Positions 9,143 through 17,772 of a stretch of DNA of 47,153 nt are shown here, piece by piece; the stretch's first letter is position 1, and every line of letters begins with the position of its first letter. A program made the position numbers and the translations under genes. The DNA is from an uncultured Granulosicoccaceae bacterium (GTDB taxonomy: Bacteria; Pseudomonadota; Gammaproteobacteria; Granulosicoccales; Granulosicoccaceae), in contig CALJAA010000120.1 of NCBI GenBank assembly GCA_938028465.1, positions 1-47,153 on the forward strand, given 5' to 3'. The notes beneath the pieces were generated by a model. It made no database searches, had not been told where the DNA came from, and worked only from the letters and a program-made list of their open reading frames with translations.

Positions 9143-10528
9143 CTACTTACCCAACGCCCGATCAATTATCCCTTTTATATCCATCGTCTCTTCCAAGCCC
9201 GTTGGCAGTTTATTTTTTTTAGGCGCTTCACTGTATTTACCATAGCTACTGGCATCAATGCCCCACTTAGTGGTTCTGCCTTTTGTCTCTGATGGATCAA
9301 GTTCGTTACCTAATTGATCAGGTAGTGTCAGTACGTCCCTATCTGCTTGCACTTGAACGGAAATCGCATTTTGCGTTTGCTTGGCATTACTAATATCAAC
9401 GCTATCGTCAAACATCACAACGTGTTTTACAAAACGTTGTTCTTTTAGGATGGTTGTCATAATGTCGTGCGCTGATGCATCCTTGATATCAGTACTCACC
9501 GCAATGTAAGCCGTCATGGCAGTCGGCAAAAACACTCTGTTTACACAGCTAAATTGTTCTAACAACGATTTTTGTAAGTGAACCTGCACCGCAACACCCG
9601 TCATGGTTAGGTGTTCTAATTGAGCGGGAATAATATCTTGGAATATTGGGTCATTACGATGCGATAGTGATTGCACTATAAATAGCGGGCGATCCGCCAC
9701 CTCCGATACATAACCAAACGCTTCACCGTAGGGCCCTTCTGGCGTGGCATCACTTTTAGATAAGCTACCTTCAAGAACCAACTCGGCATTAGCCGGTATC
9801 AGCAATTGCTCATCATGCAAACCTTTAACAACGGGCAATGCGCTGCCGCATAAGCCTCCGATTACTTCCATCTCATCTAGCGCTAAGCCACCAGCAGCTA
9901 ATGCACCTAGGGACCACAACGGACTAGCGCCAATAAACACGGCTATGGGGGTGTCTTCGCCATTGGCAATATTGTGTTTATGAATGCGATCCAAATGCCC
10001 AGCAGGAGTGGCATATAGTGCCAGCTGATTTTTACCGCATATCATTAAGCGATGAAAACTGATATTTAAACTGCCACTAATGGGGTCTCTTGCAACAACG
10101 TGCGCTGCACTAATGTAGGGATGGGTTTCTGACTCTGTATAACGAATAGCAGGCAGCAGGCTTAAATCAACGTCGCCGCCCTGCACGGTATTTTCTCTCA
10201 CTGGGCCATCGTTTAATACGGCAGGTGCAATGAGATTGTCATACGCTTGCGCAAGCCGTTCTTCTAATTCTGGTACCGTCCAACCTTTTGATTTAGCGAT
10301 ACGATTTAGGGATGCGCATACGTTTTGCACCACGGGCATGTTGGTATGTTCAACATCGGTAAACTCAATTACGGGCATTCGCATCTTGCTAACCAAGGTT
10401 TGGTTTATTGCGGCTAGCTGCCAATCCCCTTTAAGAGGATCATTGATTTGTAAGTATTCGCGTTTGGAGTGCTCTTGGAGATACGCGATAAAGCTGCGTA
10501 AGTCATCGCAGCTACTGCTTGTACTCAA
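9143..10528 (-). CDS. UbiD-family (prenylated-FMN) decarboxylase
   Basis: A 461-residue enzyme of the UbiD superfamily, which uses prenylated FMN and a divalent metal for reversible decarboxylation of aromatic or alpha,beta-unsaturated acids. Seen: the N-terminal CDDLRSFIAYLQEH, then ISAAHVVARDP and SFHRLMICGKNQLAL near the prFMN site, IAVFIGASP, and the diagnostic TPEGPYGEAFGY with Glu264 and Glu269. The start is a TTG that shares TTGA with the ligase stop (4 bp overlap), preceded by AGGGTG; no nearby in-frame ATG exists. No UbiX flavin prenyltransferase is in the window. It is somewhat short against E. coli UbiD (about 490) but like other family members. The overlap with an acyl ligase and ACP suggests a dedicated pathway rather than ubiquinone synthesis. 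Confidence 0.92.
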   Translation of the reverse strand: MSTSSSCDDLRSFIAYLQEHSKREYLQINDPLKGDWQLAAINQTLVSKMRMPVIEFTDVEHTNMPVVQNVCASLNRIAKSKGWTVPELEERLAQAYDNLIAPAVLNDGPVRENTVQGGDVDLSLLPAIRYTESETHPYISAAHVVARDPISGSLNISFHRLMICGKNQLALYATPAGHLDRIHKHNIANGEDTPIAVFIGASPLWSLGALAAGGLALDEMEVIGGLCGSALPVVKGLHDEQLLIPANAELVLEGSLSKSDATPEGPYGEAFGYVSEVADRPLFIVQSLSHRNDPIFQDIIPAQLEHLTMTGVAVQVHLQKSLLEQFSCVNRVFLPTAMTAYIAVSTDIKDASAHDIMTTILKEQRFVKHVVMFDDSVDISNAKQTQNAISVQVQADRDVLTLPDQLGNELDPSETKGRTTKWGIDASSYGKYSEAPKKNKLPTGLEETMDIKGIIDRALGK

Positions 10529-12063
10529 GACACCCTACCAGGTGCATCGTCTGCAGCACTAATGAGTTGCTGCTTGTCAGTTTTGCCATTGGCTTTTAAT
10601 GGAAACACAGACCAACAATGATATTGCTTTGGCGCACGGGCAAACGCAACATGATCTAAACAATGCTTACGCACGTTCTCAAGCGTTTCAGGGTTTTCAT
10701 CTGACAAGATAAGGTGCGCTTCAACGCGTTGACCGTAGAGCGGATCAGGTATGCCAACAACAGCAGCGTCAACAACATTCGGGCTAAGGTTAAGCACGGC
10801 TTCTAGTTCTTCAGGAAAAATTCGCTCACCCGCTGATTTAATCATGGCCTGTATACGGCCTCTGATAAACACATCGCCTTCTTCATCGATATAGGCCAAA
10901 TCACCCGTGTGCAAGCGGCCTTGCTCATCGACAGCACGAGCCGTGTTCTCTGGATCGTTCCAATAGCCGTGCATGATCGTTGGGCCTGCAACCACTAGCT
11001 CGCCTGCTTCACCTTGTGGCACAGGATTACCGGCATCATCCAGAAACTCAACAAGCAAACCTTCAGCGACGTTACCCACAGAATCAGCTTTGGTATCTAT
11101 TTTGTCTGGATGCAACGCCGTGATACGAGGTGACGCTTCGGTTTGCCCATAACTGATGTGCACTTCGATATTAGGTTGCCCAGCACGAATTTGCGCAAGA
11201 CGTTCAGTTGCACAGGTGCCACCCGTGACCCCTATCCAGCGTAAGTTCGGGAGATCGGCTTCTAAAAAACCACCACGCTCAATGAGTGCAGTGATATGAA
11301 ACGGCACACCTGAAAAACCAGTAACACCAGTATCGATTAACTTTTTTGTTACCAATTTAGGAAACATAAAGCTATTCATAAAATGAATACCCGCACCACG
11401 TAGGTGCATGGTGACCAATATCATCAAGCCATGTATGTAGTGTAGCGGCACAACCATTAAGTAGCTGTCAGTCGGTACCGTGTTATAGGCATCGCCAGCC
11501 ATCTTCGCCACTGAAATCAAATTGGTATGCGTAAGGCATACACCTTTAGGCTTACCCGTACTACCGGACGTATAAACGATCGTAGCAATAGCATCAGGAT
11601 CGCCTTTGCGCGCATCCGATAACGCTTGACTAACCGTAGCCGTACCGCTGAGCTCGTTTGGCTCTAATGAACACAAGGTGAGCAGGTCAAGTATCTTGAT
11701 TTCACTACGACTCTTTACGTTGTCGCTGAGTTTTGAATTTGTTAGCTTTTCAGTTGCTACGATCAATGATGGTTTTGCATCATCAATAATCTGATCAATA
11801 CCTTCAGGTGGTGTTTGCTCATTTAAATAAACAGCAATACCTTCGCACTGCAAAATAGCCCAATACAGAGCCACCGCATCAATACTGTTTTCCGACAACA
11901 AACAAACGCGATCGCCTGTGCGAACGCCTTGGTCATGTAGCCGCTGCGCAATGTGCACGCTGGCATTCCAAAGATGTTGAAAATCAGCGGAGCGTTTATC
12001 GTCGCCCAGCGCTAGATTACCCGGGTGTTGTGTTGCAACCGATTGGAGTACTTGATATAGCAT
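10525..12063 (-). CDS. AMP-forming acyl-CoA/acyl-ACP ligase
   Basis: A 512-residue member of the ANL adenylate-forming superfamily. Core motifs: IVYTSGSTGKPKGV (ATP loop), HISYGQTEASPR (A5), HTGDLAYIDEEGDVFIRGR (A7-A8), IKSAGERIFPEELE, and the C-terminal PLKANGKTDKQQL with the adenylation-step Lys. It would activate a carboxylic acid as acyl-AMP and pass it to CoA or to the neighbouring carrier protein. The ACP gene ends 6 bp upstream and the decarboxylase overlaps its 3' end, so the three are almost surely one operon. That makes the ACP a reasonable acceptor (inference). The substrate cannot be read from the sequence; the MenE-like size and the enolase-family neighbour allow an aromatic or succinyl-type acid. 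Confidence 0.9.
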   Translation of the reverse strand: MLYQVLQSVATQHPGNLALGDDKRSADFQHLWNASVHIAQRLHDQGVRTGDRVCLLSENSIDAVALYWAILQCEGIAVYLNEQTPPEGIDQIIDDAKPSLIVATEKLTNSKLSDNVKSRSEIKILDLLTLCSLEPNELSGTATVSQALSDARKGDPDAIATIVYTSGSTGKPKGVCLTHTNLISVAKMAGDAYNTVPTDSYLMVVPLHYIHGLMILVTMHLRGAGIHFMNSFMFPKLVTKKLIDTGVTGFSGVPFHITALIERGGFLEADLPNLRWIGVTGGTCATERLAQIRAGQPNIEVHISYGQTEASPRITALHPDKIDTKADSVGNVAEGLLVEFLDDAGNPVPQGEAGELVVAGPTIMHGYWNDPENTARAVDEQGRLHTGDLAYIDEEGDVFIRGRIQAMIKSAGERIFPEELEAVLNLSPNVVDAAVVGIPDPLYGQRVEAHLILSDENPETLENVRKHCLDHVAFARAPKQYHCWSVFPLKANGKTDKQQLISAADDAPGRVS

Positions 12064-12069
12064 CAGTGC

Positions 12070-12312
12070 TTAAGCACTCGATGCCATTTTTTCAACGTAT
12101 TCGGTGATGGCAGTCAGCGTGGCAAAATTTTCAGGCGTTAAGTCGTCCGTATCTACTATGAAGCCGTATTTCTCTTCGCTCCACAAAACGAGTTCCATCA
12201 TCGCAACACTATCTAGGATTTCGTCTTCTAATAAATTCTGATCCGCTTCAAAATCAGGCACATTAGGCTTGAGTGTTTTTATGAATTCGTAAATTTCAGC
12301 TTGCTTGCTCAT
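12070..12312 (-). CDS. Stand-alone acyl carrier protein
   Basis: An 80-residue acidic helical protein with one phosphopantetheine attachment site: Ser35 in EILDSVAMMELV, the D-S-[VL] pattern of carrier proteins. The rest (LTPENFATLTAITEYVEKM) matches helix III and the closing helix of ACPs, and it resembles DltC or amino-acyl carriers more than FabD-type AcpP. It sits between the enolase-family gene and the AMP ligase, which probably loads it. The Sfp-type transferase at 35265 is the only phosphopantetheinyl transferase in the window and could activate it. A housekeeping fatty-acid ACP is unlikely because no fab gene is near. Confidence 0.88.
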   Translation of the reverse strand: MSKQAEIYEFIKTLKPNVPDFEADQNLLEDEILDSVAMMELVLWSEEKYGFIVDTDDLTPENFATLTAITEYVEKMASSA

Positions 12313-12380
12313 AAGTTTAAATGTCTTTTTGCTTCATGTTAGTGGTGTTTGTTAGTAGCCCAGCTTTAACAATTCAATGG

Positions 12381-13508
12381 TTAGCTAATCATAATAGTAC
12401 GGCTGCCTTGAACCAGTTCAGCAACGGCCTGCGGTTTAAGTTTGAACGTATTTAGTGGTCCGTCACCCTGCACTAACTCTACTGGGTCAATCCCCAAGAA
12501 AAATCGATTTTGGCCTAATCCCTCGACATAATCAAAGCCTGTGCTTCTTGATAATAGCAATTCGGATGCCTGAGTCAGAATACCAGTTTCTCCTACCATT
12601 GAGCCACTGACAAGCCCGATTCCGTTGGCCAGGGCTAGATCCCGAATGATTCGTGTGGCGCGGATTCCGCCGTGTTTGCCGATCCGCAAGTTATAGATCT
12701 GAAATCCACCACTTTTTTGCCACCGCTGGGCATCCTCAATACTGCAGACACTCTCGTCTGCTGCAAATGGGATATTGAATTCATCGAATAAGGATTGCTG
12801 GATATCAGCGTAGCTATTCTCTGTGTGACTAAACGGTTGCTCTATTGATTGCAAGGCGGTGCTGCCGGCACACGCTTGTAGCAGCTGCCTCATGCGACTA
12901 ACATCGAACAAGCCATTGGCATCAACACGAATAGGGACCTTGCCATTGAGATGCGAATCAAGCAGTTGGATGCGCTCTATGTCGTCATCTAGGCCAATTT
13001 TAAGCTTCACAACCGTGGCTTTTTTTAACCTAGCATCAATGGCCCTTGGGCGAAGCTTTTCGGTAGTAGCATCAAAACCAATCGTCACGCAACGACCAAG
13101 CGGACGATCATTAACCGGGCCCATAGCCCGATCCCAATCTACACCGTGCGTTTGGTTGAGTACATCCCACATCGCCATTTCGACCCCACCAAACAGTGCT
13201 GTATGTCGTTGGTATAAAGGAAGCTGTTTATCAATCCATTGTTCGAGTTCATTTTGATTGAAAATTTGTGCACCCGCCAAAGATTGAATCAGCGCTTGGG
13301 GTTCACTTGAAGATTCATCCAAAATGGCTTCAATAGTTTCGCCTGTAACATAGGGACGTGGAAGGATTTCTCCCCAACCCTGCGCACCCGCTTCAGTAGT
13401 GAGTTTGACCAAAATGGTATCGCTAACCTCACGCGCCGCACGGGCATGCTCAAACGCATTGTTAAGAGGCAGCTGCATGCGGATGAATTCGACGGACTGG
13501 ATGATCAT
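12381..13508 (-). CDS. Enolase-superfamily enzyme, muconate-lactonizing/OSBS/dipeptide-epimerase subgroup
   Basis: A 375-residue protein with the two-domain enolase fold: a capping domain (residues 1 to about 120) and a barrel. Catalytic pattern of the MLE subgroup: K168-x-K170 in VVKLKIG, metal ligands Asp196 (RVDANG), Glu223 (SIEQP) and Asp251 (AADES), and the second base Lys278 in NLRIGKHGG. Members do cycloisomerisation, o-succinylbenzoate synthesis, N-succinylamino-acid racemisation or dipeptide epimerisation, and these cannot be told apart by eye. It is first in the operon with ACP, ligase and UbiD-type decarboxylase. MenC-like and MenE-like enzymes side by side recall menaquinone synthesis, but no other men gene is present. 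The ATG at 13508 has no clear ribosome binding site. Confidence 0.9.
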   Translation of the reverse strand: MIIQSVEFIRMQLPLNNAFEHARAAREVSDTILVKLTTEAGAQGWGEILPRPYVTGETIEAILDESSSEPQALIQSLAGAQIFNQNELEQWIDKQLPLYQRHTALFGGVEMAMWDVLNQTHGVDWDRAMGPVNDRPLGRCVTIGFDATTEKLRPRAIDARLKKATVVKLKIGLDDDIERIQLLDSHLNGKVPIRVDANGLFDVSRMRQLLQACAGSTALQSIEQPFSHTENSYADIQQSLFDEFNIPFAADESVCSIEDAQRWQKSGGFQIYNLRIGKHGGIRATRIIRDLALANGIGLVSGSMVGETGILTQASELLLSRSTGFDYVEGLGQNRFFLGIDPVELVQGDGPLNTFKLKPQAVAELVQGSRTIMIS

Positions 13509-13725
13509 GAGGTTGAAATGAGCTGGCTACAAGGCGACCCTATTTATGCTGCTTATTGTATCCCCCACGATGCTAATCGTCTTGATAATTCTCCCCAAGC
13601 CAAGCGTAAATCACAATTTTTGATAAGCAGGTTCACATTTTACAGTGCCATTATCGTGGGTTCGCGGGCTAGTATTCTGGTAGTCTCTGTCATCAACTGA
13701 TCTTATTAAAAACCCAACAGACACA

Positions 13726-14889
13726 ATGCCGGCTCTTACCACCACTGAACGAAAGCGTGGCGCCATCATCGGTGCTGCCGTTGCAGATGCTGCCTCAATG
13801 GGTTTCCATTGGCTTTACGATCAGTCAAGAATACTCACACTTGCGCCCAGCAACCCAGAATTTAGGCAACCTAACAAAGCTGACTATGCCGGTACTGCTG
13901 GCTACTTTGCGCACGCTCAAAAAAACGCAGGCGATTTATCTCAGTATGGCGAACAACACACCACCATGCTAAAAGCGCTTGCACAAAATAACGGCTGCTA
14001 CGATCAGTCAATATATGAAACCGCTTTTGTCGAATGCTTTGGTTATGGAGGCAGCTATTCCGGCTATATCGATCACCCCACTCGCGATACGCTAAATAGT
14101 TTCATTATTGAAGATAATAATGCAGTCGCCCGCGCCCTTGCTATTCCGTTTGACGGAACCGATACGCTGAAACGTAAGCTTATGACCAAAATACTGGGCA
14201 ATGCAAAACAGTTCAACGGGCAAACGTTAAGAAAAGAAATTGAAAAAGCAATACGTCTAACCGACGATGAAGATCATCTCGTCGAGCACGCAATGAAAAT
14301 GCTGGAACAATGGGAAAGCGAGCCTGGCTACCACGGTGCTGACGATACACAATTGCCTGCCCTATCCAAGTTGCCAGCGCTGGTCGCACTGTATGCACAA
14401 CAAGAGGGCTTACACGAGGTCGTTGAATCTGCCGTTCGTGTTACCAATAACAACGACGACGCAGTCGCGTATGGCCAAGCCAGTGCCAACATGATTGAAG
14501 CTGCCATCATTTCGGGTGAACTAAGTCTGGCCGTTGATGCTGCTAAGCAGGAACAAACTGGGCTAGCGGCACCATTTGTTGAACAAGCGCTTTCTTCGCT
14601 CGACAAGAGTACACCCGCTGTAACTGCCGAATGGGGTATGGCCTGTCAGTTGTCGATCGGGTTTCCAAGCGCGATACACAACATTGCTACGTCCCACTCA
14701 TTTACACAAGCTATTCAGCAAAATATTTATGCCGGTGGTGATTCCTGTGGCCGTTCTATATTGATCGGTGCAGTGATGGGTGCTTGTTTTGGAGTCGGCA
14801 CTGAGAATGGCATACCAGAGCAATGGATCCACCAGCTGAGCGATGCCGACACTCTTTTAACGTTGGTTGATCAATTGTTAAAGGCTTAA
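13726..14889 (+). CDS. ADP-ribosylglycohydrolase-family protein with atypical metal site
   Basis: A 387-residue, all-helical protein. The start (KRGAIIGAAVADAASMGFHW) and end (GGDSCGRSILIGAVMGACFG, residues 337-356) place it in the ADP-ribosylglycohydrolase/J1-crystallin family. In active DraG and ARH enzymes the first motif is GDALG-like and the last is GGDTDS-like, with Asp residues binding two Mg ions. Here the last motif keeps only Asp339 (GGD-SCGR), and the first reads ADAASMG. Hydrolysis of ADP-ribose-protein bonds is therefore doubtful; a related N- or O-glycoside or a non-catalytic role is possible. It is divergent from the enolase-family gene (217 bp apart) and precedes the CDGSH gene by 116 bp. 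Confidence 0.82.
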   Translation: MPALTTTERKRGAIIGAAVADAASMGFHWLYDQSRILTLAPSNPEFRQPNKADYAGTAGYFAHAQKNAGDLSQYGEQHTTMLKALAQNNGCYDQSIYETAFVECFGYGGSYSGYIDHPTRDTLNSFIIEDNNAVARALAIPFDGTDTLKRKLMTKILGNAKQFNGQTLRKEIEKAIRLTDDEDHLVEHAMKMLEQWESEPGYHGADDTQLPALSKLPALVALYAQQEGLHEVVESAVRVTNNNDDAVAYGQASANMIEAAIISGELSLAVDAAKQEQTGLAAPFVEQALSSLDKSTPAVTAEWGMACQLSIGFPSAIHNIATSHSFTQAIQQNIYAGGDSCGRSILIGAVMGACFGVGTENGIPEQWIHQLSDADTLLTLVDQLLKA

Positions 14890-15005
14890 CGTGTCTTACA
14901 CCATTCAACCCCAAGTATAGATTAGTAAAACGTTGCACATACAGATACTCAAACACGGACGCTTGGTTTAACCTTACGCTACCACTCAATTTGACGAGGA
15001 ATGTT

Positions 15006-15248
15006 ATGAAACCAGTTATTGCAGAAAAAAAGCCAGCCGTTGTTTCTCTTACGGAAGGTGAGAAATATTTCTTTTGCACCTGTGGGCAATCAAGCAAGCA
15101 ACCCTTTTGTGATGGCTCTCATAAGGGCAGCGAGTTTACGCCAATGGCTTTTACCGCTGACAAGAGTGGCGATGCCTATCTTTGTCAGTGCAAGCACAGC
15201 GCAAAAAAGCCGTATTGCGATGGAACCCATAAAAAACTAGAAGACTAA
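15006..15248 (+). CDS. Dual CDGSH iron-sulfur domain protein
   Basis: An 80-residue protein from the ATG at 15006, which has GAGGA 5 bp upstream; a TTG frame from 14991 would swallow that site. Two CDGSH motifs are plain: CTCGQSSKQPFCDGSH and CQCKHSAKKPYCDGTH. Each gives the three Cys and one His that hold a 2Fe-2S cluster in mitoNEET-type proteins. Small bacterial dual CDGSH proteins are thought to take part in electron transfer or cluster handling; the partner is unknown. It ends 3 bp before the next gene, a secreted protein with no obvious link to iron-sulfur chemistry, so coupling may be only transcriptional. Confidence 0.93.
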   Translation: MKPVIAEKKPAVVSLTEGEKYFFCTCGQSSKQPFCDGSHKGSEFTPMAFTADKSGDAYLCQCKHSAKKPYCDGTHKKLED

Positions 15249-15251
15249 GCC

Positions 15252-16964
15252 ATGGCTAGTCGTTTGGTTAGACGTGCTGTACGAAACGCTAAGCAAGGCA
15301 TTCCACAATCGCCGGTTGCGTTACTTAGGGTTGCAATGCTGGGGGCCGTATTACTTGGTTCACCAGCAACGGTGATAGCTGATATCGGCACTATCAATTC
15401 TGATTTGTGCGTCAAACTTAATCAACGTACTAGCCGTATCATGGTGAAAGCGGTAGCAAAACCTCCCTATAAACGTCTATTTAAGGAGCCTGGTTTTGGC
15501 ACTCGCGTGATGCGAATCAGCAACAATGGTTTAGGCGTGGTCACCAAGCCCGCTAGTAACGCATCTAACGCTTGGAATGCAGATGAGAGCCGAATGATGC
15601 TGCATAACTACGATAGTAACGGTAACCACAGCGCTACTCTTCTCGATGGCCATAGTTATGACGTTATAGGCACACTGACACTCCCAGAACTTGCCTCTGA
15701 AAACATCCATTGGAGCCATCAGGACCCGAACATCCTTTTTTATATGCCCAATACCGAAGACGGTGCTGGCATGTTAAGCCAGATCAACATCGCTACAGGC
15801 AAACGCACGGCACTAAAAGACTTCGCACCCTATTGCAAAAAACGAGGGCTATCGGCGCGGGGTGGCCTGTTGCCACCACCCTCCATTGATGATGATCTAT
15901 TTGGCTTTCGCTGTGGCGTAAAAGCCAGCAAATCACTCGCAATATCATATCGAGTCAGCAGCGATAAAGTTCACACACTTCGTACGGGTACCGACACAGA
16001 GTGGCCAACTGACAGCACGCCTACCCCCCTGCCAAACAATGGCAATATTATGCTGAATCAAATGATACTCAACAGCGAGCTAAAGCCTAGTGGCAAACGA
16101 CTAGACATAGCCGATAAAAATGCGCCGTCAGCTCATGGTTCAACAAATGAAAATAAAAACACATTTTTTCAATCTGCCACGAAAAGATCACCACGCGGTT
16201 GTAACAATGACATCTGGAATGGTGCAGGCTTAATCGTTAAACACGATATCGAAAATAACAGCTGCACATCGCTTGTCACTCAAACAAAAGGCTGGCCATC
16301 AACACCTGACGGTGTAGAGCTAGTAGCCAACGCTTATCAAAACCCTCGATGGCTTGGCATGGCGAACGTGGGCTATGACGATCTAGATTGGTTTACCCAA
16401 AAGCGTGGCGCACCACTGTTGTTTTCAGAGATCATCATGGTGGATACGGATAAAACAGAACCCGAACCATGCCGGGTTGCCCATATGCGTACCTACGGTC
16501 AGCAGGCAAAGAATGCCAGCTACGACTTATCAATTAGCAAACCCAGCTTAAGCTTAAGCCCTATGGCCACTCGTATGCTATTCAGTTCAGATTGGTACGA
16601 TTCAGGCGCTGTGGATACCTACGTTGTACTGCTGCCAGCGTATACCCAGTTAAAACTAGATGGTATCTGGGTAGATAAAGAGGACGCCAATATTAAAACA
16701 CAGTTTAAACAGCTGGCTGAACAGATCAGTTTTATTCGCACGATGCCTCACCCGGTTAGTGGTGAATCAATAACATTGGTGGGTAGTGGTAACATCGTCT
16801 CAGAAAAAATCGAGCTAAGCTATCAGTACGAAATTGATGCTGACCGAGCTGTTAAGGGTACCTGTAGAGGCAACCAATCTAAGGATAGAAACAGTGTCAC
16901 ACTGGATTGCTTAAACGATATAAACGAATATCCCATCACATTTGAAATGCTTAGGCCTAAGTAA
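15252..16964 (+). CDS. Secreted protein of unknown function, beta-propeller-like
   Basis: I do not recognise this 570-residue protein. It starts with a long basic n-region and a hydrophobic segment (VALLRVAMLGAVLLGSPATV) ending in VIADIG, so it is probably exported. The body has repeated short strands with W, D and N-rich turns (NAWNADESRMMLHNYDSNG; NIHWSHQDPNILFYM; INIATGKRTALKDF; LSLSPMATRMLFSSDWYDSG) that read like blades of a TolB/WD40-type beta propeller. The cysteines are spread widely (for example YCKKRG, FRCGVK, RGCNND, NSCTS, EPCRVA) and may form periplasmic disulfides. No catalytic motif is evident. It follows the CDGSH gene by 3 bp. A sugar-lyase-like or binding propeller is a guess only. 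Confidence 0.75.
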   Translation: MASRLVRRAVRNAKQGIPQSPVALLRVAMLGAVLLGSPATVIADIGTINSDLCVKLNQRTSRIMVKAVAKPPYKRLFKEPGFGTRVMRISNNGLGVVTKPASNASNAWNADESRMMLHNYDSNGNHSATLLDGHSYDVIGTLTLPELASENIHWSHQDPNILFYMPNTEDGAGMLSQINIATGKRTALKDFAPYCKKRGLSARGGLLPPPSIDDDLFGFRCGVKASKSLAISYRVSSDKVHTLRTGTDTEWPTDSTPTPLPNNGNIMLNQMILNSELKPSGKRLDIADKNAPSAHGSTNENKNTFFQSATKRSPRGCNNDIWNGAGLIVKHDIENNSCTSLVTQTKGWPSTPDGVELVANAYQNPRWLGMANVGYDDLDWFTQKRGAPLLFSEIIMVDTDKTEPEPCRVAHMRTYGQQAKNASYDLSISKPSLSLSPMATRMLFSSDWYDSGAVDTYVVLLPAYTQLKLDGIWVDKEDANIKTQFKQLAEQISFIRTMPHPVSGESITLVGSGNIVSEKIELSYQYEIDADRAVKGTCRGNQSKDRNSVTLDCLNDINEYPITFEMLRPK

Positions 16965-17180
16965 GCCCACTGGAAATGAACACTGAATCCGTAGGCAAAT
17001 TGGTAGGGCCAGCGCAGTGCAACCATCGGATTAGGCAAACGTCGAATCCTCGCCAAATGTCTGAAAAACAGCAGTTAGCGTGAATACTGCTAAGTCGATC
17101 CTAGATTTCAAACCAGAATAACCTAGAGATTCCTATTTCGTGTAGGCTTCGTTGGGGTTATTTGAACAAGGGTATTTGGG

Positions 17181-17759
17181 ATGTCAATGCAGCTGCACCG
17201 GTGTCGGGCACTTATAAACTTCGCCAACGTGTTTGCCAAAACAATCGTGCTATCAATTGTGCTATTAAGTGTTCTGGTAGGGACGGCTCAAGCTGATGAG
17301 CTTCCAAGACCAACTGGGCAAATTCTCCTGGAAATCGTTGGTAATATCACCCATCACAACGCAACAACCGTGATTGATGGCCAATCCGAACTGGTCGCCT
17401 CTTTCGACCTTGAGCTACTTGAATCGCTCCCCTCTGTCACCATCAAAACCGATACACCCTGGACGGACAATGTTTCAGAATTTACAGGCGTACGCATGGA
17501 CGTATTGTTAAAGTCTGTTGGTGCTAAATCCGGGCATCTGTCTCTGGAGGCACTAGACGACTACAGAGTCGAGGTAGTGGATGAAATGTTCGACAAGTAC
17601 CCGATTGTTTTAGCTTATAAGCTCAATGGAAAGTACATGAGTGTGAGGGATTTGGGCCCACTTTGGGTTATGTACCCTTTGGATGATTTTCCCGAACTCA
17701 ATAATGAACAATCAAGAGCGCGTTGCGTTTGGCAATTGACGAGAATCTCAGTTCTATAG
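17181..17759 (+). CDS. Periplasmic sulfite-oxidase-fold protein lacking the cofactor cysteine
   Basis: A 192-residue protein with a signal peptide (residues 1 to about 38, ending in GTAQADE). The rest resembles the molybdopterin-binding oxidoreductase domain of the sulfite oxidase fold: GQILLEIVGNI, FDLELLESLPSVTI, a WTDNVSEFTGVRMDVLLKSVG loop-helix, and LAYKLNGKYMSVRDLGPLWVMYPLDD. Working enzymes bind the molybdenum cofactor through a conserved Cys, which I do not see in the equivalent part; the only mature Cys is near the C-terminus (RARCVW). It ends 13 bp before a sensor kinase with a periplasmic domain, so a sensory role (ligand binding and signalling to the kinase) is more likely than catalysis. 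This pairing with a downstream histidine kinase occurs in other proteobacteria, from memory. Confidence 0.78.
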   Translation: MSMQLHRCRALINFANVFAKTIVLSIVLLSVLVGTAQADELPRPTGQILLEIVGNITHHNATTVIDGQSELVASFDLELLESLPSVTIKTDTPWTDNVSEFTGVRMDVLLKSVGAKSGHLSLEALDDYRVEVVDEMFDKYPIVLAYKLNGKYMSVRDLGPLWVMYPLDDFPELNNEQSRARCVWQLTRISVL

Positions 17760-17772
17760 ACGGTACAAAGAT

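Noticed and set aside
9143-13508. Menaquinone or ubiquinone operon (MenC, MenE, UbiD resemblance)
   Set aside because: No MenA, B, D, F or H and no UbiX are present, and a dedicated ACP is not part of those pathways.
13446-13700. An 84-codon + strand frame overlapping the start of the enolase-family gene
   Set aside because: No recognisable domain, no ribosome binding site, and it overlaps a well-supported gene; the C-terminal part reads through the intergenic region.
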